Origin: Nocardia pseudovaccinii NBRC 100343
GTDB lineage: Bacteria > Actinomycetota > Actinomycetes > Mycobacteriales > Mycobacteriaceae
DNA: 64,000 nt
Reading direction: 5' to 3'
Assembly (NCBI RefSeq): GCF_001613225.1
Contig: NZ_BDBY01000103.1
Location: forward strand, 1 to 64,000
Shown here: positions 8,648-17,314 of the stretch, piece after piece
How the letters are laid out: each line of letters starts with the position of its first letter
Numbering within the stretch: the first letter of the stretch is position 1
Program-made: the position numbers and the translations under genes
The notes under the pieces: generated by a model
Databases searched by the model: none
What the model saw: only the letters and a program-made list of their open reading frames with translations
What the model was told of the DNA's origin: nothing

Positions 8648-9439
8648 TCAGAACCGGCTGTCGATCAATTTCGTTTCCGCGATGGCGAATACGGTGTCAC
8701 TGATCTTGCCGAGCAAGGCCAGCAGCACAATGGCCAGCAGCATGATGTCGGTGCGGCCGCTGTTCTGGCTGTCGATCAGCAGGAATCCGAGTCCCTTCGA
8801 CGAGGCGATCAGCTCGGCCGCGACCAGGAACAGCCAGCCGTTGGCCAGCCCGAGTCGCAGACCGTTGACGACCGCCGGTGCCACCGCGGGCAATTGGATC
8901 GAGAACAACAGCGCGGCCCGACGCAGTCCATAGGCCCGCCCGAGTTCGGTCAGGTGCGGATCGACCTGCGCCAGAGCCGAAGCCGTCGTCGTATAGATCG
9001 GGAAGAACGCACCGATGGCCACCAGTACGATCTTGGGTTCCTCGCCGATGCCGAGCCACAACAGCAGCAGCGGCACCCACGCCAGCGACGGCACGGTGCG
9101 GAACAATCCGACGGTCGGCGCCAGCAGCGCGCGGGCGATATCGAACAGCCCGACCACCGCGCCGAGCACCAAGGCGATGAGTGCCCCACCGGCGAAGCCG
9201 AGCAGCACCCGCTGGATGCTGATCGCCAGATGGCTCCACAGTTCGTCGCGCTGTAGTAATTCCCGCAGTGCGGCAAGCACATCCGCGGGCGGCGCGAGCT
9301 GACTCGACGAATACAGTCCGGCCGAGGTCACCCCTTGCCACAGCAACAGCAGCAGCAGGGGCACGACCAGTCCGAGCGCCACCCGGTCCCAACGGATCCG
9401 GCGCGCACCACGCGACGGCGCGGTCTGGGTCACCGTCAC
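8648..9439 (-). CDS. ABC transporter permease, sulfonate/taurine/nitrate type (SsuC-like)
   Basis: A 263-aa inner-membrane protein with about six helices, beginning after a basic N-terminus (residues 20-40 hydrophobic). The EAA loop that docks to the ATPase is visible as LGRAYGLRRAALLFSIQLPAVAPAVVNGLRLGLANGWLFLVAAELI near residues 175-220, typical of the SsuC/TauC/NrtB group. Its start overlaps the stop of the substrate-binding gene by 4 nt (ATGA), so translational coupling is expected. It would form the channel for a sulfonate-like sulfur source. Confidence 0.9.
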   Translation of the reverse strand: MTVTQTAPSRGARRIRWDRVALGLVVPLLLLLLWQGVTSAGLYSSSQLAPPADVLAALRELLQRDELWSHLAISIQRVLLGFAGGALIALVLGAVVGLFDIARALLAPTVGLFRTVPSLAWVPLLLLWLGIGEEPKIVLVAIGAFFPIYTTTASALAQVDPHLTELGRAYGLRRAALLFSIQLPAVAPAVVNGLRLGLANGWLFLVAAELIASSKGLGFLLIDSQNSGRTDIMLLAIVLLALLGKISDTVFAIAETKLIDSRF

Positions 9440-10413
9440 CGAAGGGCCTGCTGTGCGAATTTCGGTTCGAAGAGTGCGCCCAGCGCGGACTCGGCGGCTT
9501 CCTTCGATCGCACGTCACCGTCGGACACGATAATCGGCACGACCGGGGTGAGCACCGCCCGCTGAGCCTCACCGGGCACCGGATCGACCTTCAACACGGT
9601 GCGCTCGAGCGTTTCCCTGCCGACATCGAGGGAGGTCTTGGATTCGGTTGCCAGCAGCTGCGCGAGTTCGTTCGGATGTTCCAGCGCCCAAACCCGGGCC
9701 TGCTCATAGGCATTGACCACAGCCTGGACCCGGTCCGGATGCTGTGCGATGAAATCGGTGCGGGCATTGAGTACGCCGTAGGTCTGGAAGTTGGCGTTGC
9801 GGTAGAGCAATCGCGAACCCTGCTCCTGACGGGTCTGCGCCATATACGGATCCAGACCCGCCCATGCGTCGACATCGCCGCGTTCGAGCGCGGTCTTGCC
9901 GTCGGCGTGCTGGAGGTTGGTCACTTCCACATCCTTGGCGGTGAGACCGGCCGTCTGAAGTGCTTGCAGCAGTGTGAAATAGGCGTCGGTCCCCTTCGTC
10001 GCCGCGATCTTCTTACCCTTCAACTCGGCCACCGAGGTGATGGGGGAATCCTTCGCGACGACCAGCGCGGTCCATTCCGGCTTGCTGTATACCGAAATAC
10101 TCTGCAGCGGTGTGCTATTGGCCTTCGCCAGCAGCGCCGCCGAACCCGCGGTCGAATTCACATCGATCGCGTTGGCGCGCAGGCTTTCATTGGCCTTATT
10201 GCTGCCCGCGGAGAACACCCAGGTCACCTTGGCGCCGGACTTCTCCAGCAGGTGCTGGTCCCGGATGACCAGGCTCAGCGGGTTGTAGTAGGCGTAGTCC
10301 AGCCGCACCTCATCCGGCCCCGCCGCACCAGACTTTTCGCCCTCGGCACAACCGGAAAGCAGCGTCACCACCGTCGCCGCGACGGCTGCCAGGACGATCG
10401 ACGGTCGTCTCAT
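9436..10413 (-). CDS. ABC transporter substrate-binding lipoprotein, sulfonate type (SsuA-like)
   Basis: A 325-aa protein with a lipoprotein signal: MRRPSIVLAAVAATVVTLLSGC, lipobox LLSGC, acylated Cys at residue 22. The mature part has the NMT1/SsuA-like blocks LDYAYYNPLSLVIRDQHLLEKSG, SNKANESLRANAIDVNSTAG, KGKKIAATKGTDAYFTLLQAL and ERGDVDAWAGLDPYMA. These match binding proteins for aliphatic sulfonates, taurine and nitrate. It is expected to sit on the outer face of the membrane and deliver substrate to the permease. The overlap of 1 nt with the ATPase gene and 4 nt with the permease gene shows one operon. The exact ligand is not determined. Confidence 0.9.
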   Translation of the reverse strand: MRRPSIVLAAVAATVVTLLSGCAEGEKSGAAGPDEVRLDYAYYNPLSLVIRDQHLLEKSGAKVTWVFSAGSNKANESLRANAIDVNSTAGSAALLAKANSTPLQSISVYSKPEWTALVVAKDSPITSVAELKGKKIAATKGTDAYFTLLQALQTAGLTAKDVEVTNLQHADGKTALERGDVDAWAGLDPYMAQTRQEQGSRLLYRNANFQTYGVLNARTDFIAQHPDRVQAVVNAYEQARVWALEHPNELAQLLATESKTSLDVGRETLERTVLKVDPVPGEAQRAVLTPVVPIIVSDGDVRSKEAAESALGALFEPKFAQQALR

Positions 10414-11204
10414 CAGAGTGTCTCCTTGACGGTGGCGCGGCGCGGAACGCCGAGTCGTTCGAGTAGGTCGAGCCGCAGTGCGGCCAACCGCGGGTCGGTA
10501 TCGTCACGAGGCCGGTCGGCGGATACCTCCAGGGCGGCACCAATTGTGAAACCCGTCTTGCCACTGACTGTTTCGAGTACGACAACGCGATCGGCCAGGC
10601 GCAGCGCCTCGTCCACATCATGGGTGACGAGAACGACCGTGATGCCCGCGGTGCGCTGTACCTCGTCGAGCAGGTCCTGCATCCGCAGCCTGGTCAGCGC
10701 ATCCAGCGCCGCGAACGGCTCGTCCAGCAGCAGCACGCCCGGATGGCGAACCAGCGCACGGGCCAATGCCGTTCGCTGCGCCATGCCCCCGGACACCTGC
10801 CGCGACCGATGTCCCTCGAATCCGGCCAGGCCGACGATCTCGAGTCCGCGCCGCACCTCGGCCTCGCCTTCGGCCCGTGAGATGGTCGGTGGCAGGCCCA
10901 ATGCGACGTTGCCCGCGAGGTCGCGCCACGGCAGCAACCGCGGTTCCTGGAAAACCACCGCGCAGCGCGGGTCGATGCCACGCATGGGCCGATCGTCCAG
11001 CAGAACTTCGCCCTCGGTCGGCTCGTCCAACCCGGCGATGACCCGCAGCAGTGTCGACTTCCCACTGCCGGACGGACCGACCAGCGCGATCACCTCACCC
11101 GGCGCGATCTGCAATTCGATATCGCGCAGGACGGTATGGACGCCGAAACTGCGGCCGAGACCGCGCAATGCGACCCCGGCGGCACGACTGGCAGTGGGTG
11201 ACAC
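10413..11204 (-). CDS. ABC transporter ATPase, sulfonate type (SsuB-like)
   Basis: A 263-aa ATPase. Walker A GPSGSGKST is near residue 43, the Q-loop is in VVFQEPRLLPW, the signature is QVSGGMAQRTALARAL (SGGMAQ replaces the usual SGGQxQ), Walker B is LLLDEPFAALD and the switch His is in VTHDVDEAL. GTG start at 11204. It follows metY by 5 nt, tying transport to sulfur assimilation. The 1-nt overlap with the binding-protein gene indicates coupled expression. Confidence 0.92.
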   Translation of the reverse strand: MSPTASRAAGVALRGLGRSFGVHTVLRDIELQIAPGEVIALVGPSGSGKSTLLRVIAGLDEPTEGEVLLDDRPMRGIDPRCAVVFQEPRLLPWRDLAGNVALGLPPTISRAEGEAEVRRGLEIVGLAGFEGHRSRQVSGGMAQRTALARALVRHPGVLLLDEPFAALDALTRLRMQDLLDEVQRTAGITVVLVTHDVDEALRLADRVVVLETVSGKTGFTIGAALEVSADRPRDDTDPRLAALRLDLLERLGVPRRATVKETL

Positions 11205-11209
11205 GTCGA

Positions 11210-12532
11210 CTACTGAGCGGCAGCGAATCCGCCGCGGAGATCGGCGAGGATATCGTCGATTCCCTCGATGCCGACCGCGAGACGGACCAGGCCCGGGGTG
11301 ACACCCGCCGCCAACTGCTCTTCCGGAGTCAACTGGGAGTGGGTGGTCGAGGCCGGATGGATCACCAGGGAACGCACATCGCCGATATTGGCGACGTGGC
11401 TGTGCAGCGTCAGCGCCTCGACGAAACGCTTACCCGCATCCACCCCACCCGCCAATTCGAAGCCGATCACCGCGCCGACACCCTTGGGCGCGAGGGTGCG
11501 GCCGCGCTCGTACCACGGGGAGGACGGCAGCCCGGCGTAGGACACCGAGGTCACCTCAGGACGGGCCGCGAGGAAGTCCGCCACCGCCTTCGCATTCTGC
11601 ACATGCCGTTCGATCCGCAGACTCAGCGTCTCCAGACCCTGGCTGATCAGGAAGGCGTTGAACGGCGAGACGGCCGAGCCGAGATCGCGCAGCAGTTGCA
11701 CCCTGGCCTTGAGGGCATAGGCGGGAGCGCCGAGGTCGGCGTACACCACACCGTGGTAGCTCGGGTCCGGCGTGGTGAAGCCGGGGAACCGGCCGCCGGT
11801 CCAATCGAAGGTACCGCCGTCGACGATCACGCCCGCGATGGCCGCACCGTGGCCGCCCAGATACTTTGTCGCCGAATGCACCACGATATCGGCGCCGTGA
11901 GCGAGCGGCTGGATCAGATACGGCGTCGCGACGGTGTTGTCGAGGATCAGCGGAACGCCTGCGGCATGGGCGATTTCGGCGATGCCGGGAATGTCGAAGA
12001 TGTGGTTCTGCGGGTTGGAGATCGTTTCGCCGTACAGCGCCTTGGTATTCGGCCGGATCGCCGCGCGCCACTGGTCCAGATCATCCGGATCGTCGACGAA
12101 GCTGACCTCGATGCCCAGTTTCGGCAGCGAGTACCGGAACAGGTTGTAGGTGCCGCCGTAGAGCCGCGGGCTGGACACGATGTGATCGCCCGCACCGGCG
12201 ATATTCAAGATCGCGAAGGTCTCCGCGGCCTGTCCGGAGGCCAGCAGCAGCGCCGCGACACCGCCCTCCAACGCCGCGATGCGCTGTTCCACGGCATCTT
12301 GGGTCGGGTTCATGATGCGGGTGTAGATATTGCCCGGTTCGGCGAGACCGAACAGCGCCGCGGCGTGCGCGGTATCCCGGAACGTGTAGGAAGTGGTCTG
12401 GTAGATCGGCAGGGCGCGGGCATTGGTCGTGCCGTCCGGCGCCTGTCCGACATGGATCTGCTTGGTCTCGAAGCTCCAGTCGGCGCTCGGGTCGGCCTGG
12501 GTCTGGTCGCTGGTGGTCACATCAACGGACAC
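11210..12532 (-). CDS. metY: O-acetylhomoserine sulfhydrylase / Cys-Met PLP enzyme
   Basis: A 440-aa pyridoxal-phosphate enzyme that condenses O-acetyl-L-homoserine with sulfide to give homocysteine. The start WSFETKQIHVGQAPDGTTNARALPIYQTTSYTF is diagnostic of the MetY subgroup. The Schiff-base lysine lies in VHSATKYLGGHG near residue 215, and the substrate-contact block GLVRLAVGIEGIDDIL is at the C-terminus. It heads a minus-strand transcript with the sulfonate-type transporter and monooxygenase, so released sulfite or sulfide could be built into homocysteine. A TetR gene is divergent, with a palindrome between them. Confidence 0.93.
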   Translation of the reverse strand: MSVDVTTSDQTQADPSADWSFETKQIHVGQAPDGTTNARALPIYQTTSYTFRDTAHAAALFGLAEPGNIYTRIMNPTQDAVEQRIAALEGGVAALLLASGQAAETFAILNIAGAGDHIVSSPRLYGGTYNLFRYSLPKLGIEVSFVDDPDDLDQWRAAIRPNTKALYGETISNPQNHIFDIPGIAEIAHAAGVPLILDNTVATPYLIQPLAHGADIVVHSATKYLGGHGAAIAGVIVDGGTFDWTGGRFPGFTTPDPSYHGVVYADLGAPAYALKARVQLLRDLGSAVSPFNAFLISQGLETLSLRIERHVQNAKAVADFLAARPEVTSVSYAGLPSSPWYERGRTLAPKGVGAVIGFELAGGVDAGKRFVEALTLHSHVANIGDVRSLVIHPASTTHSQLTPEEQLAAGVTPGLVRLAVGIEGIDDILADLRGGFAAAQ

Positions 12533-12632
12533 TAAGAAGCGCCCGGCATCGCGTCGAGAATTACATTCAGCCGGAACCGAATCCGGGCCGGGTCAGCGCC
12601 CGAAACCATAGTCGCGATCGACTCTGATTCTT

Positions 12633-12654
12633 TTATCAGATACGATTCTGATAA
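12633..12654. promoter_or_regulatory. Palindromic operator between metY and tetR
   Basis: TTATCAGA and TCTGATAA are perfect 8-bp arms around a 6-nt centre. It is 23 nt upstream of the tetR start and about 100 nt from metY. Size and position fit a TetR operator that controls its own gene and perhaps the metY/transport operon. Confidence 0.6.
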
Positions 12655-12676
12655 CGGAATCAATAGGAAAGAGGAC

Positions 12677-13312
12677 ATGGTGACAGGTGTGGTGGGCAAC
12701 CGCATCGACAGGCGGCGCGAGCGGACGCGCAACGCCCTGATCGGGGCGGCGCGGAAGTTCCTGTCGGAGGGGCGATCCGCGGTCAGCATCCAGGAGATCA
12801 CCGATGCCGCCGATGTCGGATTCGGCTCGTTCTACAACCACTTCCAGTCCAAGGAGCAGTTGTTCGACGAGGCCGTGCGGTCGGTACTGCAGATCTACAG
12901 CGAGATGCGCGACGAGATCGTCGCCATGTACGACGATCCCGCCGAGGTATTCGCGGTGAGCTTCCGGATGACCGGGCGGCTGCAGCGCCAGATCCCGGAG
13001 GGCGTGCGGGTGATCCTGAATTCCGGCACGTCGGTGCTGCTGCGCGACGAGGGCCTGGGCCCGCGGGCCCGCCGCGACATCATGGCCGCCCAGGACGCGG
13101 GCCGGTTCGATCCGATGGACCCGGATATGGCGCTGATGGCCGCGGGCGGGGCGCTGCTTGGACTACTGCAACTGTTGGACGCCCGGCCCGAGGCCGACGC
13201 CGACGCCCTCACCGACGAGATGACCCTGCATGTGCTGCGGATGTTCGGTATGAACAAGCGCTCGGCACAGAAGCTGGTATCCAGCGAATTGCCGCCGCAG
13301 CCCCAGCTGTGA
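12677..13312 (+). CDS. TetR-family transcriptional regulator
   Basis: A 211-aa regulator. The N-terminal helix-turn-helix is clear: RRRERTRNALIGAARKFLSEGRSAVSIQEITDAADVGFGSFYNHFQSKEQLFDEAV, residues 10-65, with the recognition helix GFGSFYNHF. The rest is a helical ligand-binding domain. It is divergent from metY, and the inverted repeat at 12633-12654 is its probable operator. Its stop codon abuts the end of the convergent amidohydrolase gene. Confidence 0.92.
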   Translation: MVTGVVGNRIDRRRERTRNALIGAARKFLSEGRSAVSIQEITDAADVGFGSFYNHFQSKEQLFDEAVRSVLQIYSEMRDEIVAMYDDPAEVFAVSFRMTGRLQRQIPEGVRVILNSGTSVLLRDEGLGPRARRDIMAAQDAGRFDPMDPDMALMAAGGALLGLLQLLDARPEADADALTDEMTLHVLRMFGMNKRSAQKLVSSELPPQPQL

Positions 13313-14455
13313 TCAGCCGTTGACCGCTGCGGCCAGTCGCGGCAGTTGCCGCAGTGGATTGTGGTGTTCGACCTCCATGCGCTGGTCGGCATCGAAGATA
13401 TCGCTGAGGCCGGGGGCTGGATCGTGGGAGCCACTCTGCGGCAATGTGAGTGCGCTGAAGGGCCAATCGGAGCCGAAGACGATGTGGTCGCGGCTCGTCA
13501 CGGCGGTCGTGCTGCACATCGCGGCCGCCGAACCGCTGAGCGCGGTGTCGTAGTAGAAGCGCGAAATCTGGTTCTTTATGTCGAGCACCGACGGTTTCGG
13601 CAGATCCTTCGGCCACAGCTGCTCGAGCACGGTTTGCGAGGCCACGCTGATCCGGTGGGACAGGAACGGCAGCGTGCCACCCGCGTGCGCGAGTTGGAAA
13701 CGAATGTTCGGGTAGCGCTGTGTCATTCCGGTCATCATCATCATGGTGGCCGCGCGGGTGGTGTCGAAGGTGAACGCCTCCAAGAAGTCCGGCAGCGGCA
13801 GCTTCGGTTTCGCATCGTCGGGAATGGAGCCCGGATGCACGAAGACATAGGCGTTGCGCTGGTTCAGCGCGATCATCAGCGGTTCGAAGCGCGGGTCACC
13901 GAGATAGACGCCGTTGTAGGCCGTCAGCAGGATCACACCGTCGAGATGCAACTCGTCCAGCGCGTAGATCGCCTCGGTGATCGAGGCGGGGATGTCGGGC
14001 ATCGGCAGTACGGCGAAGGCACCGAACCGCGTGGGATTCGATCGGAACAGCCCGGCGGCATAGGTATTGCAGTAACGGGCCATATCGTTGGCCTCTTTAC
14101 CGGCGAGGAACGAAACACCCGGATCCGATACCGACAATGCCTGCGCCTGGATGCCGTAGTAGTCCATGAATGCCATCGCCGCCTCCGGCGACCACTCCGG
14201 CGTCGGGTAGCCGCCGATGGTCAAGTGGCCGTGCTGCAGCAGTGCGGCACGGTAATCCGGCGGCAGGAAGTGCGCGTGCAGATCGATCCGGTAGGTGCCC
14301 GAAGGCGCGGCCTGCTGGGTGCGGACCGGAGCCGGAGCCGCCTTGGCATTCGGTAACGACGTCATCGTAGCCGCACCGAAGGTGCCAGCGACAACGCTAC
14401 CGAGTGCGCGCCGACGATTGACCGCCAGCGGGGCCCCGGGCCGAGGACTGTTCAC
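13313..14455 (-). CDS. Amidohydrolase-2 family (ACMSD-like) protein with export signal
   Basis: A 380-aa metal-dependent hydrolase/decarboxylase. Metal-site motifs are visible: DLHAHFLPPDY near residue 58 (HxH), VHPGS near 220, QLAHAGGTLPFL near 255 and the catalytic Asp in FGSDWPF near 335. The N-terminus NRRRALGSVVAGTFGAATMTSL carries a twin-arginine-like pattern, a hydrophobic stretch and an Ala-rich end, suggesting export by Tat. It sits last in the meta-cleavage operon, 38 nt behind the aldolase gene. Relatives act on carboxylated aromatics or ring-cleavage acids, so it may feed or trim a substrate for the pathway. An exported enzyme would be unusual for this. Confidence 0.85.
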   Translation of the reverse strand: MNSPRPGAPLAVNRRRALGSVVAGTFGAATMTSLPNAKAAPAPVRTQQAAPSGTYRIDLHAHFLPPDYRAALLQHGHLTIGGYPTPEWSPEAAMAFMDYYGIQAQALSVSDPGVSFLAGKEANDMARYCNTYAAGLFRSNPTRFGAFAVLPMPDIPASITEAIYALDELHLDGVILLTAYNGVYLGDPRFEPLMIALNQRNAYVFVHPGSIPDDAKPKLPLPDFLEAFTFDTTRAATMMMMTGMTQRYPNIRFQLAHAGGTLPFLSHRISVASQTVLEQLWPKDLPKPSVLDIKNQISRFYYDTALSGSAAAMCSTTAVTSRDHIVFGSDWPFSALTLPQSGSHDPAPGLSDIFDADQRMEVEHHNPLRQLPRLAAAVNG

Positions 14456-14493
14456 AGAGCTTCACCTTTCCAATTCAGGACAGCAGTCCCTCG

Positions 14494-15504
14494 TCATCCC
14501 GCCACAGCGGTCAGATCGAGTGCGATATCGACGATCATGTCTTCCTGCCCGCCGACCAGACCCCGGCGTCCGGCCTCGGTCAACAGCGTCCGCACATCGA
14601 TTCCGTATGTGGCGGAAGCCTTTTCGGCGTGGCGTAGGAAGCTCGAATAGACCCCGGCATAGCCGAGGGTCAACGTCTCCCGGTCCACCTGCACCGGCCG
14701 CTCCATCAGCGGTCGGATCAGATCGTCGGCGGCATCGGTGAGCCGGTTCAGCTCCGCACCGTGCTTCCAGCCTTGCAGGTCGGCGACCGCGACGAATGCC
14801 TCGAGCGGTGTATTGCCCGCCCCCGCGCCGAGCCCGGCCAGCGAGGCGTCGACGCGGGTCACGCCCTCCTCGACGGCGACGACACTATTGGCGACCGACA
14901 GCGACAGATTCTGATGGGCGTGGATACCGATCTCGGTGTCCTCGTCGAGCACGGCACGGTAGGCGCGGACCCGTTTGCGGACCCCGTCCATGGTGAGCCG
15001 CCCGCCCGAGTCGGTGACGTAAACGCAGTGTGCGCCATAGGCTTCCATGAGCTTGGCCTGTGCGGCGAGCCCGGCGGGGGTGTTCATATGGCTCATCATC
15101 AGGAAGCCGGAGACGTCCATGCCGATTTCGCGGGCGAAGGCGATGTGCTGGGCGGAGATATCGGCCTCGGTGCAGTGCGTGGCCACCCGCACCGAGCGCA
15201 CGCCGAGGTCGTAGGCGCGGCGCAGATCGTCGATGGTGCCGATGCCGGGCAGCAGCAGTGTGGTCAGCCGGGCGTGGCGCAATGCGCCCGCCGCGGCCTC
15301 GAGCCACTCCCAATCGGTGTGACTGCCCGGTCCGTAGGTGAGGCTGCTTCCGTGCAGACCGTCACCGTGCGCGACCTCCACCGCGTCGACGCCCGCGGCA
15401 TCGAGCGCGGCGGCAACGGCGGCAACGTTTTTCGGGGTGATGCGGTGGCGCAGCGCGTGCATACCGTCGCGCAGAGTCACATCTTGCAAAAATACTTCGG
15501 GCAT
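14494..15504 (-). CDS. mhpE: 4-hydroxy-2-oxovalerate (HOA) aldolase
   Basis: A 336-aa class II aldolase of the DmpG/BphI/HsaF group that splits 4-hydroxy-2-oxoacids into pyruvate and an aldehyde. Visible: [17 protein letters not shown] at the N-terminus (metal and catalytic residues), [19 protein letters not shown] near 155, [23 protein letters not shown] near 195 and [19 protein letters not shown] near 235. It directly overlaps the acylating aldehyde dehydrogenase gene by 1 nt. The two proteins normally form a substrate-channelling complex. Confidence 0.95.
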   Translation of the reverse strand: MPEVFLQDVTLRDGMHALRHRITPKNVAAVAAALDAAGVDAVEVAHGDGLHGSSLTYGPGSHTDWEWLEAAAGALRHARLTTLLLPGIGTIDDLRRAYDLGVRSVRVATHCTEADISAQHIAFAREIGMDVSGFLMMSHMNTPAGLAAQAKLMEAYGAHCVYVTDSGGRLTMDGVRKRVRAYRAVLDEDTEIGIHAHQNLSLSVANSVVAVEEGVTRVDASLAGLGAGAGNTPLEAFVAVADLQGWKHGAELNRLTDAADDLIRPLMERPVQVDRETLTLGYAGVYSSFLRHAEKASATYGIDVRTLLTEAGRRGLVGGQEDMIVDIALDLTAVAG

Positions 15505-16451
15505 TACACACTCTCCCGGATCGGCACCGAAACGGGTGCTGCGGCAAGGCGTTCGGCCACGCGCAACGCGGCCGAGGTCATGATGTCGAGATTTCCGGCG
15601 TAGGACGGCAGATAGTGCGCCGCGCCTTCGACTTCGAGGAATACCGAGACCTGATGGGTGACAACGTTATCGCCGACGAGAGTTTCCGACTGCGTGGCGG
15701 GAGTGATCTGAATGTCCTGCTTGAGCCGGTAACCGGGCACATAGGCGGCGACCTCGGCGATCATCGACTCGATCGATTCCCGCACGGCCGCATGGGTTTC
15801 CGGATTCGGATCGCCGATCAGCGCCAGTACGGTGTCGCGCATGATCAGCGGCGGTTCGGCCGGATTGAGGATGATGATCGCCCGGCCGCGGGTAGCGCCG
15901 CCGACCGCTTCGATCGCCTGCGCGGTCGTCTCGGTGAATTCGTCGATATTGGCGCGGGTGCCGGGTCCAGCGGATTTGGATGCGATCGAGGCGACGATCT
16001 CGGCGTAGGGCACATCGGTGACCCGGGAGATCGCCGCGACAATCGGGATGGTGGCTTGGCCACCGCAGGTCACCATGTTCACGTTGGAGGCGTCGAGGTG
16101 CTGGTCCAGGTTGACCGCGGGCACGACGAACGGGCCGATCGCGGCCGGAGTCAGATCGATCAGGCGTTTCCCGTGCGGCGCCAGCGCGGCCGCATTGGCA
16201 CGGTGCGCTCCGGCGGAGGTGGCGTCGAAAACGATATCGATCTCGTCGAAATGCGGCATGGCGATCAGTCCGTCGACACCGCTCGCGGTCGTCGGTACGC
16301 CGAGTCGGTCGGCACGGGCCAGCCCGTCGGAGTCCGGATCGATGCCGACCATGGCGGCCACCTCCAGGGTTTCCGACAGCCGTAGCACCTTGAACATCAG
16401 GTCGGTGCCGATATTGCCCGAGCCGATGACGGCGACTTTGGTGCGGCTCAT
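15504..16451 (-). CDS. mhpF: Acetaldehyde/propanal dehydrogenase (acylating)
   Basis: A 315-aa NAD- and CoA-dependent enzyme of the DmpF/BphJ/HsaG group. The Rossmann start is [19 protein letters not shown], and the catalytic cysteine lies in [13 protein letters not shown] near residue 125. [40 protein letters not shown] matches the family. It takes the aldehyde from the aldolase and yields acetyl-CoA or propionyl-CoA. Overlaps by 4 nt with the hydratase gene and by 1 nt with the aldolase gene. Confidence 0.95.
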   Translation of the reverse strand: MSRTKVAVIGSGNIGTDLMFKVLRLSETLEVAAMVGIDPDSDGLARADRLGVPTTASGVDGLIAMPHFDEIDIVFDATSAGAHRANAAALAPHGKRLIDLTPAAIGPFVVPAVNLDQHLDASNVNMVTCGGQATIPIVAAISRVTDVPYAEIVASIASKSAGPGTRANIDEFTETTAQAIEAVGGATRGRAIIILNPAEPPLIMRDTVLALIGDPNPETHAAVRESIESMIAEVAAYVPGYRLKQDIQITPATQSETLVGDNVVTHQVSVFLEVEGAAHYLPSYAGNLDIMTSAALRVAERLAAAPVSVPIRESV

Positions 16452-17314
16452 ATTTCCTCCAGCGTGAAGTCGACGGCACCGAGTGCTTGTGTGCCACTGA
16501 ATAATTCGGACCGAACCCGGGCGCCGGGCCGCAATGGGGCCATCGGTCCGAGCGCACCGGACAGCACGATCTCACCGGCGCGCAGCGGATCGCCGAAGTC
16601 GCGGGCGGTGCGGGCCAGCCAGGCCAGCGCGTTGAGCGGATCGCCGAGGCAGGCCGAACCCGTTCCGGTGGAGACGATTTCGCCGTCGATCGCCATATTC
16701 ATCGCGATCTCGCGCGGTTCGAACTCGTCCAGTGACAGCCGCTCGGCGCCGAGGACGAACCAGCCACTCGACGCGTTGTCGGCGACGGTGTCGGCGAAAC
16801 TGATATCCCAGTCGGCGATGCGGCTGTCGACGATCTCCAAGGCGGCGACCGCGTGGTCCACCGCACCGCGGACGCTGATCGCATCCAACTGCTCGATATC
16901 AAGGTCGGCACCCAGCACGAAGGCGAGTTCGGCCTCGATCTTCGGCTGCATTAGCGACGGCCGTTGCGCCGCAGGGGTTTCGGTGACGTTCATATCGCCG
17001 AAAAGCACGCCGAAGTCGGGCTGATTCACCCCGAGCTGCTGTTGGACCGCCGGTGAGGTGAGTCCGATCTTGCGTCCGACGAGCCGGGCACCGGCGGCCA
17101 GGCGGTGCTGGACACCGATGCGCTGCACCGCATATGCCAGTTCGACGTCATCGGGTCCGATGAGGTCGCGAACGGGCGCGATCGGCGCTCCGGTCGTCGT
17201 GGCAATGGAAAGTCGTTCGGCCGCGGCACGCACCGCCGCGGAGTCGGTCACCAGCCCGCCCGTGACCCGGCCACCACCGCTCATCGAATCGTCACGCGAT
17301 GCTGTCGTGTTCAT
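16448..17314 (-). CDS. mhpD: 2-oxopent-4-enoate (2-hydroxypentadienoate) hydratase
   Basis: A 288-aa member of the fumarylacetoacetase-fold hydratases (MhpD/BphH/HsaE). Signatures: [31 protein letters not shown] near residues 75-105, the metal-site acid [11 protein letters not shown], and [22 protein letters not shown]. It adds water to 2-hydroxydienoate formed by the hydrolase step, giving the 4-hydroxy-2-oxoacid used by the aldolase. The first about 25 residues are low-complexity, so the true start may be slightly downstream. Coupled by 4-nt overlaps to both neighbours. Confidence 0.93.
   Translation of the reverse strand: MNTTASRDDSMSGGGRVTGGLVTDSAAVRAAAERLSIATTTGAPIAPVRDLIGPDDVELAYAVQRIGVQHRLAAGARLVGRKIGLTSPAVQQQLGVNQPDFGVLFGDMNVTETPAAQRPSLMQPKIEAELAFVLGADLDIEQLDAISVRGAVDHAVAALEIVDSRIADWDISFADTVADNASSGWFVLGAERLSLDEFEPREIAMNMAIDGEIVSTGTGSACLGDPLNALAWLARTARDFGDPLRAGEIVLSGALGPMAPLRPGARVRSELFSGTQALGAVDFTLEEI

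Noticed and set aside
9268..11301. Very long plus-strand open frame (about 677 codons) over the transporter genes
   Set aside because: It is antisense to three well-defined ABC transporter genes; the translation is Arg/Ser/Gly-rich without any domain, typical of high-GC shadow frames.
11051..12535. Long plus-strand frame (494 codons) over metY
   Set aside because: Antisense to metY, whose motifs are clear; composition is typical of a mirror frame.
11205..12676. SAM riboswitch upstream of metY
   Set aside because: The leader between metY and the TetR gene is short (144 nt), holds a palindromic protein-type site and shows no SAM-riboswitch conserved blocks by eye.
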